A stretch of 64,000 bases of DNA from Berberis thunbergii. Lineage: Eukaryota > Streptophyta > Magnoliopsida > Ranunculales > Berberidaceae. Each line of letters starts with the position of its first letter. Position 1 is the first letter of the stretch. The notes under the pieces were generated by a model. The model did no database searches. It saw nothing but the letters and a program-made list of their open reading frames with translations, and had not been told where the DNA came from. The stretch is from positions 1,144,001-1,208,000 of the forward strand of contig QNQO01000197.1 of assembly GCA_003290165.1 (NCBI GenBank), read 5' to 3'. Of this stretch, positions 1 through 10,011 are shown piece by piece. Both the position numbers and the translations under genes were made by a program.

Positions 1-2454
1 GATCCGTCGATAATCACTCATCGCCTCAAAGTTGACCCCTCGAAGAAAATTGTCAGACAGAAGAAAAGTCCCATGGCGCTCGAAAGGAACGTGATAATAA
101 ACGAGGAAGTACATCGTTTACTCGACGTGGACATGATCAAGGAAGCACGATACCCCGATTGGCTGGAAAACACCGTTCTGGTAAAAAGGAAAAATGGGAA
201 GTAGAGAGTGTGCGTAGACTACACTGACCTAAACAAAGCCTGCCCAAAGGACAACTTCCCACTCCCCCGCATAGATCAGATCGTAAATGCCACCTCGAGA
301 CACGACCTACTAAACTTATGGACGCCTATTCAGGATACAATCAAATATTGATGCACCCCCATGATCAAGAAAAAACCTCTTTTGTGATTGAAAGAGGAAT
401 ATACTACTATAGGGTAATGTCATTCGACCTGAAAATGCTGGAGCCACTTACCAACGATTGGTCAACCGAATGTTCAAAGAGCAGATCGGTAGAAATACGG
501 AAATATACATTGACGACATGCTGGTCAAGAGCCTTCGCAGCCATGACCACGTACAAGACTTTTCCGAAGCATTTGACCAACTCAAGAAGTACCAAATGAA
601 ACTCAACCCACAAAAGTGCACATTCGGAGTCGAGTCTGGAAAATGCTTAGGCTATATAGTGAACAAAATGGGAATCGAGGCCAATCCTAAAGAAAATTAG
701 GCCCTTCTCGAGAAGATAGACTACCAACTCTCAGAATCAGATGTCCCAACATGGACCCTCCGTTGCGACGAATCTTCAACTGATAGGGAAAGCAGAGCAG
801 GGATAACACTAAGCTCCCCCAGCGGCTTCACCCTCGAAAAGGCAGTCAAATTTGGCTTCCCTGCTTCAAATAACGAGGCTGAATACGAAGCACTCCTAGA
901 AGGTCTGAAACTAACCTTAGGGATCGACATATATTGCCTAACACCATACATTGACTCAAGACTAGTAGTCAACCAGATCAAAGGAGATTTTAACAGCAAA
1001 GATCCCCGCATGATAACCTACCTCAAGGTACTTGGCTAAATGGGTGGATTCAAAAGTTGTCAACTCACACGGTGCCCCCGAGACGACAATAAAAAAGCTG
1101 AAGAGTTAGCAAAAGAAGCCTCAACCTCCAATGAAGACTCCAGCGGCCTCGATGAATATTAAGAGAAATCAAGTCTTGACAAGGAAGAACACAAAATATG
1201 CGCCACGAAAACACAACCCTATTGGATGACTCTGATACTAGAGTATATAGCGACCAGGGCTTTACCAACCGAGAAGATTGAAGCACGAAGATTTAAAAAC
1301 ATAACCTCAAGGTACACTCTCATGAATGAAAAGTTATACAAGAGGTCTGTGACAGGGCCCTTGCTCCGATGCCTATCGCCTTCAGAGGCAAGCCGAGTCT
1401 TGGGAGCCATCCACAGCGGTATATGTGAGAATCATCTAGGTGGGAGAACCCTCACCCATAAGACCCTGACTCTAGGGTATTAATGGCCGACCATGCAACA
1501 AGACGCTAAAGTCACCGTCTGCAAGTGCGACAAATGCCAGAGGTTTGCGCCGTACGCCCATATGTCAGCTCATCCACTAATCCCAATGACTAGTCCATGG
1601 TCGTTCGCGCAATGGGGAATGGACATCGTGGGGCCATTTTCGGTGTCGGTTGGCAAAAAATCCCTCAGTATCGTTGTCGACTACTTCACCAAGTGGGTCG
1701 TGGCCGAACTCTTATCCAAAATAGGGCAGGTCAAGATCAAAAAATTCATATGGGCCACCATCGTCTATAGATTTGGAATCCCTTGAGTATTGGTCAATGA
1801 CAATGGAACTCAGTTTGAAGGTAGCAAAGTCAAATAACTGTGCAAAAGTCTGGGTGTCAAGCACCACTTCTCCTCGTCAGGACACCACCAGGCTAATGGC
1901 CAAGCAAAAGTTACAAACTGGACGATTCTAGAAGCCATCAAAAGAAAACACGATGCTGCTAAAGGAAAATGGGTTCCAGAGCTACCAGAAATACTTTGGG
2001 CATATCAAACAACTAAAATAATCTATATCGAAGAGACACCTTTCGCCCTAGCATACGGGTCGGAAGCTATGGTTCCAGTAGAACTCGAGGTACCAAACTT
2101 CCGGACGAAATAGTTCAGACTAGACGGTAACGACGAAGCTTTGCGCGTGGGACTAGACCTCCTCGACGAAAAATTGGATCTAACATCCGCCAAAATAGCC
2201 GCCTACCAACATGAATGGTGCAATACTATAACAGGAAGGTCAAGCCACACAAATTCAAGGTGGGAGACTGGGTACTCGAGAAGATCAAGCAAAACTTCAA
2301 AGAAGCTGGAGCTGGAAAAATAAATCCAAACTGAGAAGGACCCTATAGAGTTGCCAAAGTCAATAGACAGGGAACATACTGGCTGAAAGACGCTGACAAC
2401 GATGGGCTTAAACGACCATTGAATGTAGAACATCTCAAAAAATATTATCAATAA
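1..2454 (+). pseudogene. Decayed gypsy pol (RT, archaeal-type RNase H, integrase)
   Basis: The reading begins inside RT (HRLKVDP, then CVDYTDLNKACPKDNFPLP, then MDAYSGYNQI). The catalytic YIDD lies near 506-517. A TAG at about 202 replaces the usual Trp after KNGK, and the frame changes near 440. After RT the sequence jumps at about 715 directly into an archaeal-type RNase H (CDESSTDRESRAG), so the ordinary RNase H seen in element C is deleted here. Integrase follows from about 1400: an HHCC zinc motif (HSGICENH...CKCDKC), WGMDIVGPF near 1615 and NDNGTQF near 1795. At the third catalytic position GQAKVTN has Lys where Glu is expected. A stop falls at about 1785. The end, LNVEHLKKYYQ, is the normal C-terminus of Tat pol. 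Confidence 0.85.
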
Positions 2455-2539
2455 ATATTTTGCTTTTACCAAAATTTCCCCTGTTGTCCATTACAACCTT
2501 CCACCAGCCTGGTTATGACCAAACTTGGAAATCACCCCA

Positions 2540-3850
2540 AAGCCTAAATTACTTTGCACGGGTCACGATGGCAGAGGAAGTAGGTGTCTAGTCAGCGCTG
2601 GTCCACTGATGATGATGACTCGTCTTACTCTCAATGTAGACAATGATCACCGAACTTGCCAGGTAAACCTAGTCAGTTCGCAACTGATGGCGACGGCTTC
2701 TGGTGCTCAAAGCCTAGTCCGCTTTTGCACGGATCACGATGGCGAACGAAATGGGAGTCTAGTCAGCGCTGGTCGCTGATGACGACAACTCGCCAAGGTT
2801 CATTTCTCTCATTGTAGACAATGATCGTCGAACTTGCTAGGTAAGACGATGGCTTCTAGTGCCCAAAGCCTAGTCTGCCTCGCACAGATCACGATGGCGG
2901 AGAAAGTGGGAGTCTAGTAAGCGCTGGTCTATTGATGACGACAACTTGCCAAGGGATCATTACTCTCAATGCAGACAATGATCGCCGAACTTGCCAGGTA
3001 AGCCCAGTTAGTTCGCGACTTAGAATGACGGCTTCTGGTGCCCATAGCCTAGTCTGTTTTGCACGGATCATGATGGCGGAGGAAGTGGGAGTCTAGTTAG
3101 CGTTGGTCTGCTGATGACAACGACTCGTCAAGGGATCATTACTCTCAATGCAGACAATGATCACCGAACTTGCCAGGTAAGCCTAGTCAGTTCGCGACTG
3201 ATAACCACGACTTCTGGTGCCGAAAGGCTAGTCTGCTTCAAGTGGATCACGATGGCAAAGGAAGTGGGAGTCTAGTTAGCGCTGGTCCGCTGAGGACGAC
3301 TCGCTAAGGGATAATTACTCTCAATGCAGACAATGATCGCCAAACTTTCTAGGTAAGCCCAGTCAGTTTGTGACTGAAAACGACGACTTTTGATGCCCAA
3401 AGTCTAATCCACTTCACGCGGATCATGATGGCAGAGGAAGTGGGAGTCTAGTCAGCGATGGTCCGCTGATGATGACGACTCGCCAAGGGATCATTACTCT
3501 CAATGCATATAATGATCGCCGAATTTGCCAGGTAATCCCAGTTAGTTAGCGACTGATAACGACGACTTCTTGTCATTACTGGTCTCCAAAGCCTAATCCG
3601 TTTTGCACGGATCACTACGGCAGAGGAAGTGAGAGTCTAGTCAGTGCTGGTCTGTTGATGACAACGACTCCCCAAGGATCACTGCCTTCAATATAGACAA
3701 TAATCGTTGAACTTGCCAGGTAAGTTCAGTCAATTTGTTATCGATGGCGAAGGCTTCCAGTACACGAGACCTAATCTTCTCGATGCGGATCACAAAGGCA
3801 TAAGGAATAAAAAGCAGAAGTCAGTGCTAGTCCAATAACGCTTAATGAGT
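2540..3850 (+). repeat. Tandem repeat block, about 178-bp units, 8 copies
   Basis: Eight diverged copies of one unit lie between the end of pol and the antisense ORF. Using the GGATCACGATGGC core as an anchor, copies occur at about 2560, 2731, 2886, 3065, 3244, 3420, 3609 and 3787, so spacing runs from 155 to 189 and is mostly 176-180. Each unit also has a GTGGGAGTCTAGT stretch and a CAATGATCGCCGAACTTG stretch. No coding capacity is seen. Tandem arrays in this position are known in Tat/Ogre elements, and element B has a different array in the same place. Confidence 0.85.
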
Positions 3851-4069
3851 CGTTACAAACAATGACTGAGAAAGCCTGATCAACCCCTGACCAACAATGG
3901 TTTTTGTTGGTTAAACCCTAACATGTAATAGAACAACCTAAAACAGCAATATATTTCAACTGACGAAGACAAGCACTCTACCTAGCGATCAAAAACTCTA
4001 CGATCTACAAAGCGACTAAAGTAAACACAACAATATGAGACAAAAATAACATTTTCATTCAAAACATGT

Positions 4070-5715
4070 CTATATATTCTGTCCGAGAGACGACATTACA
4101 ATCATTCTAAGGAAAACATCCTCCTCATCAGTAAGCCTCGCAGAACCTTCCCCTCTATTCATCGATCCGAAAACAACTTTCTTGTAGTGAGCGAAATCAA
4201 GATCAGTATCGAGATGTTCCTCCCTAATAAGCTCTAGGAGCTCCAATCTGCCACGAACAACCTTGAATGAGATAAAGGGCTTCCTGCCTGACACATCGAA
4301 GTCCACCGCTCCCAACATGGCCTCATAATGCCAACTCTCATCAGCCAGCAACCGCTCCGCCTCCAGAACGCAGTGAAGCTTCTCATAAACTGCAACTTCT
4401 AGCAGGTTCCTTTCGATGACCCATTCCACCTCCACTTGCTTCCTTTCGGCCTCCATGCCCTCATGATCGGCAACAATGCCAGAAGCCTGAAACTTACCTT
4501 CAAAGGAGTCCACTCAGTAAATAACGTCCGAATATGAAGTTCGCAAGTCCGCGCAGCCTTCTCCAAAGCAAGCACCCTTCCACGGGCTTCGGGATGCAAC
4601 AAGATAAGATCATGTAGCTCCGGATGCGAGTAGCCTTTCCAAGACCATGACGACGCAAAACCTCAACACGCGCTCCAACCTCCTCCCCCACTAAGTCAGC
4701 AGGAGAAGTTAGAACGCCAAGCGAAAGGCCACGACCCCCGAGGGTGTCACCTGTGCATACCATGACACAATAGGGGGAGAGGCCGCCCTAGCAAAAGTCT
4801 GCCTCTTCCCTCAAAACAACAACATGAGGTATGTTTGCCTCCGATTTAGCAAGCCTGGAAGGATTGGGCAAGGCCAGAACTCTATTCCTCAAGCGACGAG
4901 CGATTACTCCCTCAGCCGGTGAATCTGACATGGGATGAGCACCATAAGAACACCGTAGTAGACCGCGGTGTGAAACATTGCCTGGCATTATGACCTCCTC
5001 AACAAAAGTTGAAGGAAGCTTGAGAAACTCCTATTCTAGCCGCTTATCTTCCTAGCTAAGAGACAGAATAACGAACCTCACTAAAACGAAAGAACAATGT
5101 CAGAACCAGTATCACATAAGGGACATACGGTAACACCCATATCCCAACAATCAAAATACTCACAAAGATCAAACTGGAAGTATCGAGACACTCTACGTCT
5201 CTCGAGCTTGAAGTAACCAGAATCTGCCGAAGCAAATAACCATTGCTTCCCCTAAGATTCGGCGTTGCTCGCCGCTAGGTGCAGACAAAGAGGGCACTTC
5301 AACACACAGATACCCCTGGAATCCAGTCGATCCTCGGTCAGGTAATGAATCACCGATGAAGATAAGTGAAGGCCATTGTCATGGACCTCACCAGAATCGC
5401 AAGCAGTATCTTGAACCCGCTCGACACCATTTGCGCGGGAAGCATTCGAAGATGAGTAAGGAAACGCCAAATGTCATCTCGTGCTGGAAGCCGGAGCCCA
5501 GATTCGAACATGCCTTGGTGCAAACCTATGTACCCATGAGGAGGCATAGTCGGACCTAAAACTCCAAATGCAGGAACAATTTGCAAATCTTCCGAGAGGC
5601 GGTACAAACTACGAAGCCTTATCAACTCATTTTTGTTGGCAAAACTATCTTCGAAGAAATTGATACAAGCAAGGGATAACGGGCTCTTAGAAGAAGATTT
5701 AACGTTGTCGGCCAT
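4070..5715 (-). pseudogene. Antisense ORF of Tat element A (putative gypsy-type transposon domain)
   Basis: This reading lies opposite to the element's own direction, between the tandem repeats and the 3' LTR. It begins at 5715 (MADNVKSSSKSPLSL). It contains PPHGYIGLHQGMFESGLRLP followed by DDIWRFLTHLRMLPAQ, which resembles the plant 'putative gypsy type transposon' domain (PF04195). The C-terminal piece, 4513-4070, is Glu/Lys/Arg-rich and likely coiled coil, with REEHLDTDLDFAHYKK. That matches EEHPKWDLDRYKK at the same place in the antisense ORF of element B. Frameshifts and stops separate the pieces. The function of these antisense ORFs is not established. Confidence 0.65.
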
Positions 5716-5944
5716 TAGAAGATGAACAAATACTACAATTCAAAAAGATAGCACGTCAATGAAGAAACCCTTCTCAAGATGGTGAATATTTATAGGGAAG
5801 GCAAACTTGCATTTTCCCTCCTTGAGCAGTCGCGTACCCATTAATGTCATGTGCCACTCAAGATAGACGCTTCAAATCCAATCATCACGACAGTACAATA
5901 GTCTTGTCAAAGAGTTAGTAGACAAACTTAACGCTCTACTAACC

Positions 5945-5957
5945 CAAGGGGAGTAGC
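5945..5957 (+). other. Polypurine tract of element A
   Basis: A purine-rich run (CAAGGGGAGTAGC) lies directly before the TGATGAT that opens the 3' LTR. This is the position of the plus-strand priming site. The equivalent in element B, read on the minus strand, is GAGGGAGTAG. Confidence 0.6.
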
Positions 5958-6936
5958 TGATGATATATAAAATGGTCACACCCCTTAGTCGTACACGTGT
6001 CATGATGATCTCGAGGAACTACTGGCCCCAACATCAGCCCAATGCTGATCTGGCCCATGTGGTTCTAAGCCTGCTCACTTCAGTCCACCAGGCGGACCCG
6101 GACTCTCACAACACGCTAGGCCCACACGTCTCACAACTATCCACAATACCCATAAGCCCTCCTTAGGCACGTATCTCTAGAATCAACTTCGAACAAACAA
6201 CTAAAGTTGCAATTCGCTTCCAACTAGGAAGCAAACACCAGAGTGTCGTTCACATAGGAAAATTCCCTTTTACGGATTGATATTAGATTGGGAACTATCT
6301 CCCGCGTATTTAGACGCACAGAGCTAACAAGGAACTCTCCTCATTCAACACGACTCCTAATTACAGAGAGATCTCCACAAAGATCTCCTCCCTAAACTAT
6401 GCCTACGATGGGCTGGTTGAACTAGTATTCTTTGCACTATAAATAAGACATGAGATTGGTAAGCTAAGGTACGATACAAATTTCCTGTTACAACACTACA
6501 CATTCCTCAGATAGCATCAGAATACCATCGACCACCACAACAATGGTCCGTGGCTCATGTGTGCTTTTTTTTTGAAAGGCAAGCGGGGTTTTTATAGGAT
6601 CCCATAACCCATAAAGATGCCGCAAGCTGGGTTTGAACCCATGACCTAGTGATACCATTCGCCAAGCTCTAACCGTTGAGCTGTCATGCCATTGGTTTTT
6701 TTTTGAAAGGCAAACAAAGTTTTTATAGGATCCCAGAACCCACTAAAGATGTCGCAAGCTGGGTTTAAATCCATGACCTAGTGGTACCATCCGCCAAGCT
6801 CTAACCGTTGAGCTGTCATGCCATTGGCAAAATAAAAGATGATTTATTAAACAGTTGTGGCTCATGTGTGCTACTTGTGCAGGTCAACAGGTCAGCAAAA
6901 CCAAGTCAGAACAGGGAGGGAAAAATGACTGGATCA
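5958..6936 (+). repeat. 3' LTR of Tat element A, interrupted by a SINE
   Basis: The LTR starts TGATGATATATAAAATGG and ends GACTGGATCA. It can be aligned along its length with the LTRs at 15302-15971, 18040-18661 and 20359-21062. Without the SINE and its duplicated target (307 bp) it is about 672 bp. A TATA-like CTATAAATAAGACATGAG near 6440 is shared by all copies and may be the element's promoter. The ends form the short inverted repeat TGATG...CATCA, with one change here. Confidence 0.9.
6566..6856 (-). mobile_element. tRNA-derived SINE, head-to-tail dimer
   Basis: Two similar units (6566-6695 and about 6696-6827) lie in tandem on the minus strand. Each carries an A-box-like CAGCTCAACGGTTAGAGC and a B-box-like GGGTTCAAACCC, the internal RNA polymerase III promoter of a tRNA, and ends in an A-run (T-run on plus). 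The pair is flanked by an exact 16-bp target duplication, GTGGCTCATGTGTGCT, at 6550-6565 and 6857-6872. An extra AT-rich stretch of about 29 bp lies at the 5' side. It inserted into the 3' LTR of element A. It is not a tRNA gene, because the body continues past the tRNA-like part and no cloverleaf end is kept. Confidence 0.8.
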
Positions 6937-7083
6937 ATTTGTAACAGGTTGTCAATTTCATAACGATTGTTAAGGCATCAACTTTGAAGTCAAAAAAATT
7001 TGTTTGTAATGTAGGACATTTGATTGTTTTTAACATAATTAGGTATTTTATTTTTATTAGGATTTCAATTAAGAAAGTGTAGT

Positions 7084-9027
7084 TGTTTTAGATATTACAA
7101 TAGAAATCTTAGGATTATTTCTAATTTCGTTAGCATAATTTTTTTTACTTAAAAGAGAAAAAGCCAAGCATTGTAATAAACAATGAAAAAATGAACAACA
7201 AATTATCAATCAATGAATTATATTTTCTCCAAATTATCATCATCTTTATTATTTCTTCTTCTACAGTTCTTGCTAAACTATCCTGCCTCTTCAATTGAAT
7301 TCTCCTCTTACTTTTATTATCCCTTCGAGATTTCCAAATCTTCTATTTTTCAACATTTTTGTGCCAATTGGTAATCAATATCAATTCTTTATCTCCATTG
7401 TTTTCATCATTTTCACCCACCATCCCTTCCACCTTCTCCATCTTCTCCATTTTCTTCAATCTTATTAAAAAAATTCATCGTGACCAAGTCTTCCCAATCG
7501 AGTCTGCCAGATCTTAGTAGCTACGTTACCAAAGACAATTTGCAAGTTATTGTAACAGCCTTATGTGAGTAGGCTCTGAGGTTGACGAGCTACCTTGTGT
7601 AGCAGACTCAGAGGATGGCTGGCTACCATGTGTGGATGGGCTCAAAAGCTGGCAAACTATCTTGGTGTTATAGTCTCACATTGCTTGGTTTAGGAAAAAG
7701 GGGATGTGTTATATATGTGCGAGTTTGGATCCCCATGTTACATGCGTTTTAAAGTCGAGCGAGCCTTGGGCCCAAACCGGACAATATTGTACCATGTGAA
7801 CTGAGTCATTAAAGAATGGTATCAGAGTCGGACCTAGCCAAAAGTATGTCAACGAAGATGTTGGGGTCTAAAGGGGTGGATTGTAACAACCTTGTGTGGG
7901 CGAGCTCGAAGGCTAGCGGACAACCTTGTGTGGGTAGGCTCAACGGCTTGTTGGCGGTGGACTCTGATGCTAGCAGATTACCTTGGTGTTATAGTCTCAC
8001 GTCGTCTGGGTGAGGGAAGAAGATGTGTTATAAATGTGGAAGTTTGGATCCCCAAGAAACAACACGTTTTAAAGCTGTGCGGGCCTTGGGCCCAAAGCGG
8101 ACAATATTGTACCATGTGGATCGGGTTTTGACAATTGCATTGATACAAACACACGAATTGATGGAGAAAATTACTCTTATGGTGAAAGAACTTGTTGTTG
8201 ACGAAGTCACCCGGGCATTAAAGGCGCAAGGTAAACAAATTATTCTAAACAAATTCACCAACCACACTTATACCTCTTAAGCCTCCACCCTTAGGATCAT
8301 ATACTAGAAATGGTACATTTAAAGAGCAAATCAACAAAATTAGTTGTGCGTACAACTATTGATTATCTTTTCCACAAATTTTCAATGACTTTTTGAATTC
8401 TCAAATATAGTCTATTTTGTGATGTTACCGAAAGAAATATTAAAGTCAATAATGTTTCACATTTGATAAAGAATACATGTTTAAAGAAATACAAGTTGTT
8501 ATGCAAGACTTATCATATGATAAAAACCCTATTCTAAAGAATGGGGAGGTACAATTATTTTTCAACTCATTTAGATCCATATACAATCCCATGTGAGAAG
8601 TCAAATTTTTGTGAAAAGCATGCTCACGATTATCTTACTCTTTACGACATGAAAATTGTGTTTTCACACATTGTCATGTTAATGTGTAAAAGGCACATGA
8701 GAAAAAAATCGACCAAGGAGTCACAAGAAGCATTGGAAAATTATTTGCATGGTGTTCTCATCATTAAATGGAAGTGATTGCGTTGACATTGTTTTAGGTA
8801 TTACAATAAAATAGTAGGTTTATTTCTAGCTTAGTTAGCATTAGTTTTTTTATTTAAAGGAGAAAAAGTCAAGCATTACAATGAACACCAAAAAAATGAA
8901 CAATAAATTATCAATCAATCATCTTTTTTCCAAATTATCATCGTATTTATTATTTATTCTTCTATTGAATTCTTCTATTTCTTCTATTATTCATTCGAGA
9001 TATCCGAATCTCCTCTTTTTTTCAACA
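7084..9027. mobile_element. Direct-repeat pair, probable decayed small LTR element
   Basis: Two diverged direct repeats, about 7084-7355 and 8790-9027, share TGTTTTAG.TATTACAATA at the start, a central AAAGGAGAAAAAG.CAAGCATT and TTTTTCAACA at the end. This fits LTR form (TG...CA). The interior of about 1.4 kb has no recognisable pol. It holds a TRIM and a short reading (8541-8777, 78 aa) that I do not recognise. A weak primer-site-like TTGGTAATCA follows the first repeat. No target duplication matches, so the element call is tentative while the repeat itself is clear. Confidence 0.55.
7551..8133 (+). mobile_element. TRIM (terminal-repeat retrotransposon in miniature)
   Basis: Two terminal repeats, 7551-7808 and 7882-8133, start TGTAACA.CCTT.TGTG and share GTGTTATAGTCTCAC, GTTTGGATCCCC and CTTGGGCCCAAA. 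The interior is only about 73 bp. It begins with TGGTATCAGAGTCGG, the primer-binding site complementary to initiator methionine tRNA, and ends with the polypurine run AAAGGGGTGGA. It has no coding capacity, as expected of a TRIM moved by another element's proteins. A target duplication was not found. It lies between the repeats of the preceding entry. Confidence 0.75.
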
Positions 9028-9792
9028 TCCGTTGTGTTGGGAGTACTTCATTGTGCTTGCTATACATTGTTGAAATCTTTATCAACTCTAATTTTTAGAA
9101 CATTGAACAATTTTTATTTGGAGCTTCAAATGAAGAATTATGATTTTATTTGTAGCAAATTTGTTTGAGAACACCCAAGTATGATTCCCATATATGGTTG
9201 CAAGTGTTACCTAGTTTCTAGAACATTAAATGATTTTGTATTTGGAGCTTTGAAGGAAAACAAAAATAAATATGATTTTATTTATAACAAAGTGTCAATT
9301 TGATTCACAGCTTCAGAGAAGAAAAAATCAGGTTTTTTGTAATTTGCCTGACTCAGTTTTGAAAATCGAATATTTCAAAGAGAGACTTGATTTTAGAACG
9401 AAAATATGATTTGATGGCTGATTTTTAAAAAAACTGACTCAAAGATAACAAAAAAGAAGAAGTTATTTTTGGTTCTAAATACCAAATTCATTCACTATGC
9501 AATCTTTTTTGTAAAGCAGAGTCTCTCTAAATAGTCATTTATTTCATAAATCGATTATCAAGGTAAAAAAACTAAACTTTATTTTTCAAATACCCAACTA
9601 TATAGAATTCTATTAAGTTGATACCAAAGAGTCTCTCTCCTATGTGGCTAATTCTCTATAGAGAAAAGGGACACATCACCATTTTCTTGCCACATCATCT
9701 CAATCTTCGTAAAACTCTGTTAAAAAAAATAAACTCTAGGTAGAATTTCAAATAATTAACCTGAAATCTCTTTTCACTTTGCCCTACATTTG
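9028..9792. other. AT-rich non-coding stretch with a diverged 75-bp duplication
   Basis: No gene is seen. Two diverged direct copies of a segment containing TAGAACATT...TTTGGAGCTT and TATGATTTTATTT occur at about 9085-9160 and 9212-9292. The rest is A/T-rich sequence without recognisable motifs. Confidence 0.5.
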
Positions 9793-10011
9793 GAAGGTGT
9801 ATTCAATTAAGGGTTGTGAAAGATTTTAAAATCCAGGGGTATTCAATTAAGAATTAAAAAAATAAAATACATCTAAATCCAGGGGTATTCATTATGGATT
9901 GTGAATGATTGTTTTAAAATCCATCAAAATCAGAAGGTATCTAATTCATGATTTTCAATAGTCACCAAAATCAATGGGTGTTAAAAAAAGTGGATTTTGA
10001 TATATTTGTCA

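Larger units (their letters stand above)
1..6936 (+). mobile_element. Tat-lineage Ty3/gypsy retrotransposon A, 5' part outside window
   Basis: This is the 3' part of a plus-strand LTR retrotransposon. In order it has reverse transcriptase, a second (archaeal-type) RNase H, integrase, a block of tandem repeats, an antisense ORF, a polypurine tract and a 3' LTR starting TGATGAT. A second RNase H and an antisense ORF between pol and the 3' LTR are known traits of the plant Tat/Ogre group. The coding parts are broken by stops, frameshifts and a deletion, so the copy is dead. The left end and its target duplication lie outside the window. The 5 bases after the LTR are atttg. Confidence 0.85.

Noticed and set aside
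2540..3850. Regular repeats that could suggest a CRISPR array
   Set aside because: Units are about 178 bp, diverged and contiguous, without short identical repeats and unique spacers, and the DNA is a plant retrotransposon.
6590..6830. tRNA gene on the minus strand
   Set aside because: A- and B-box-like motifs are present but the unit is duplicated, ends in an A-run and has a 16-bp target duplication, so it is a SINE.
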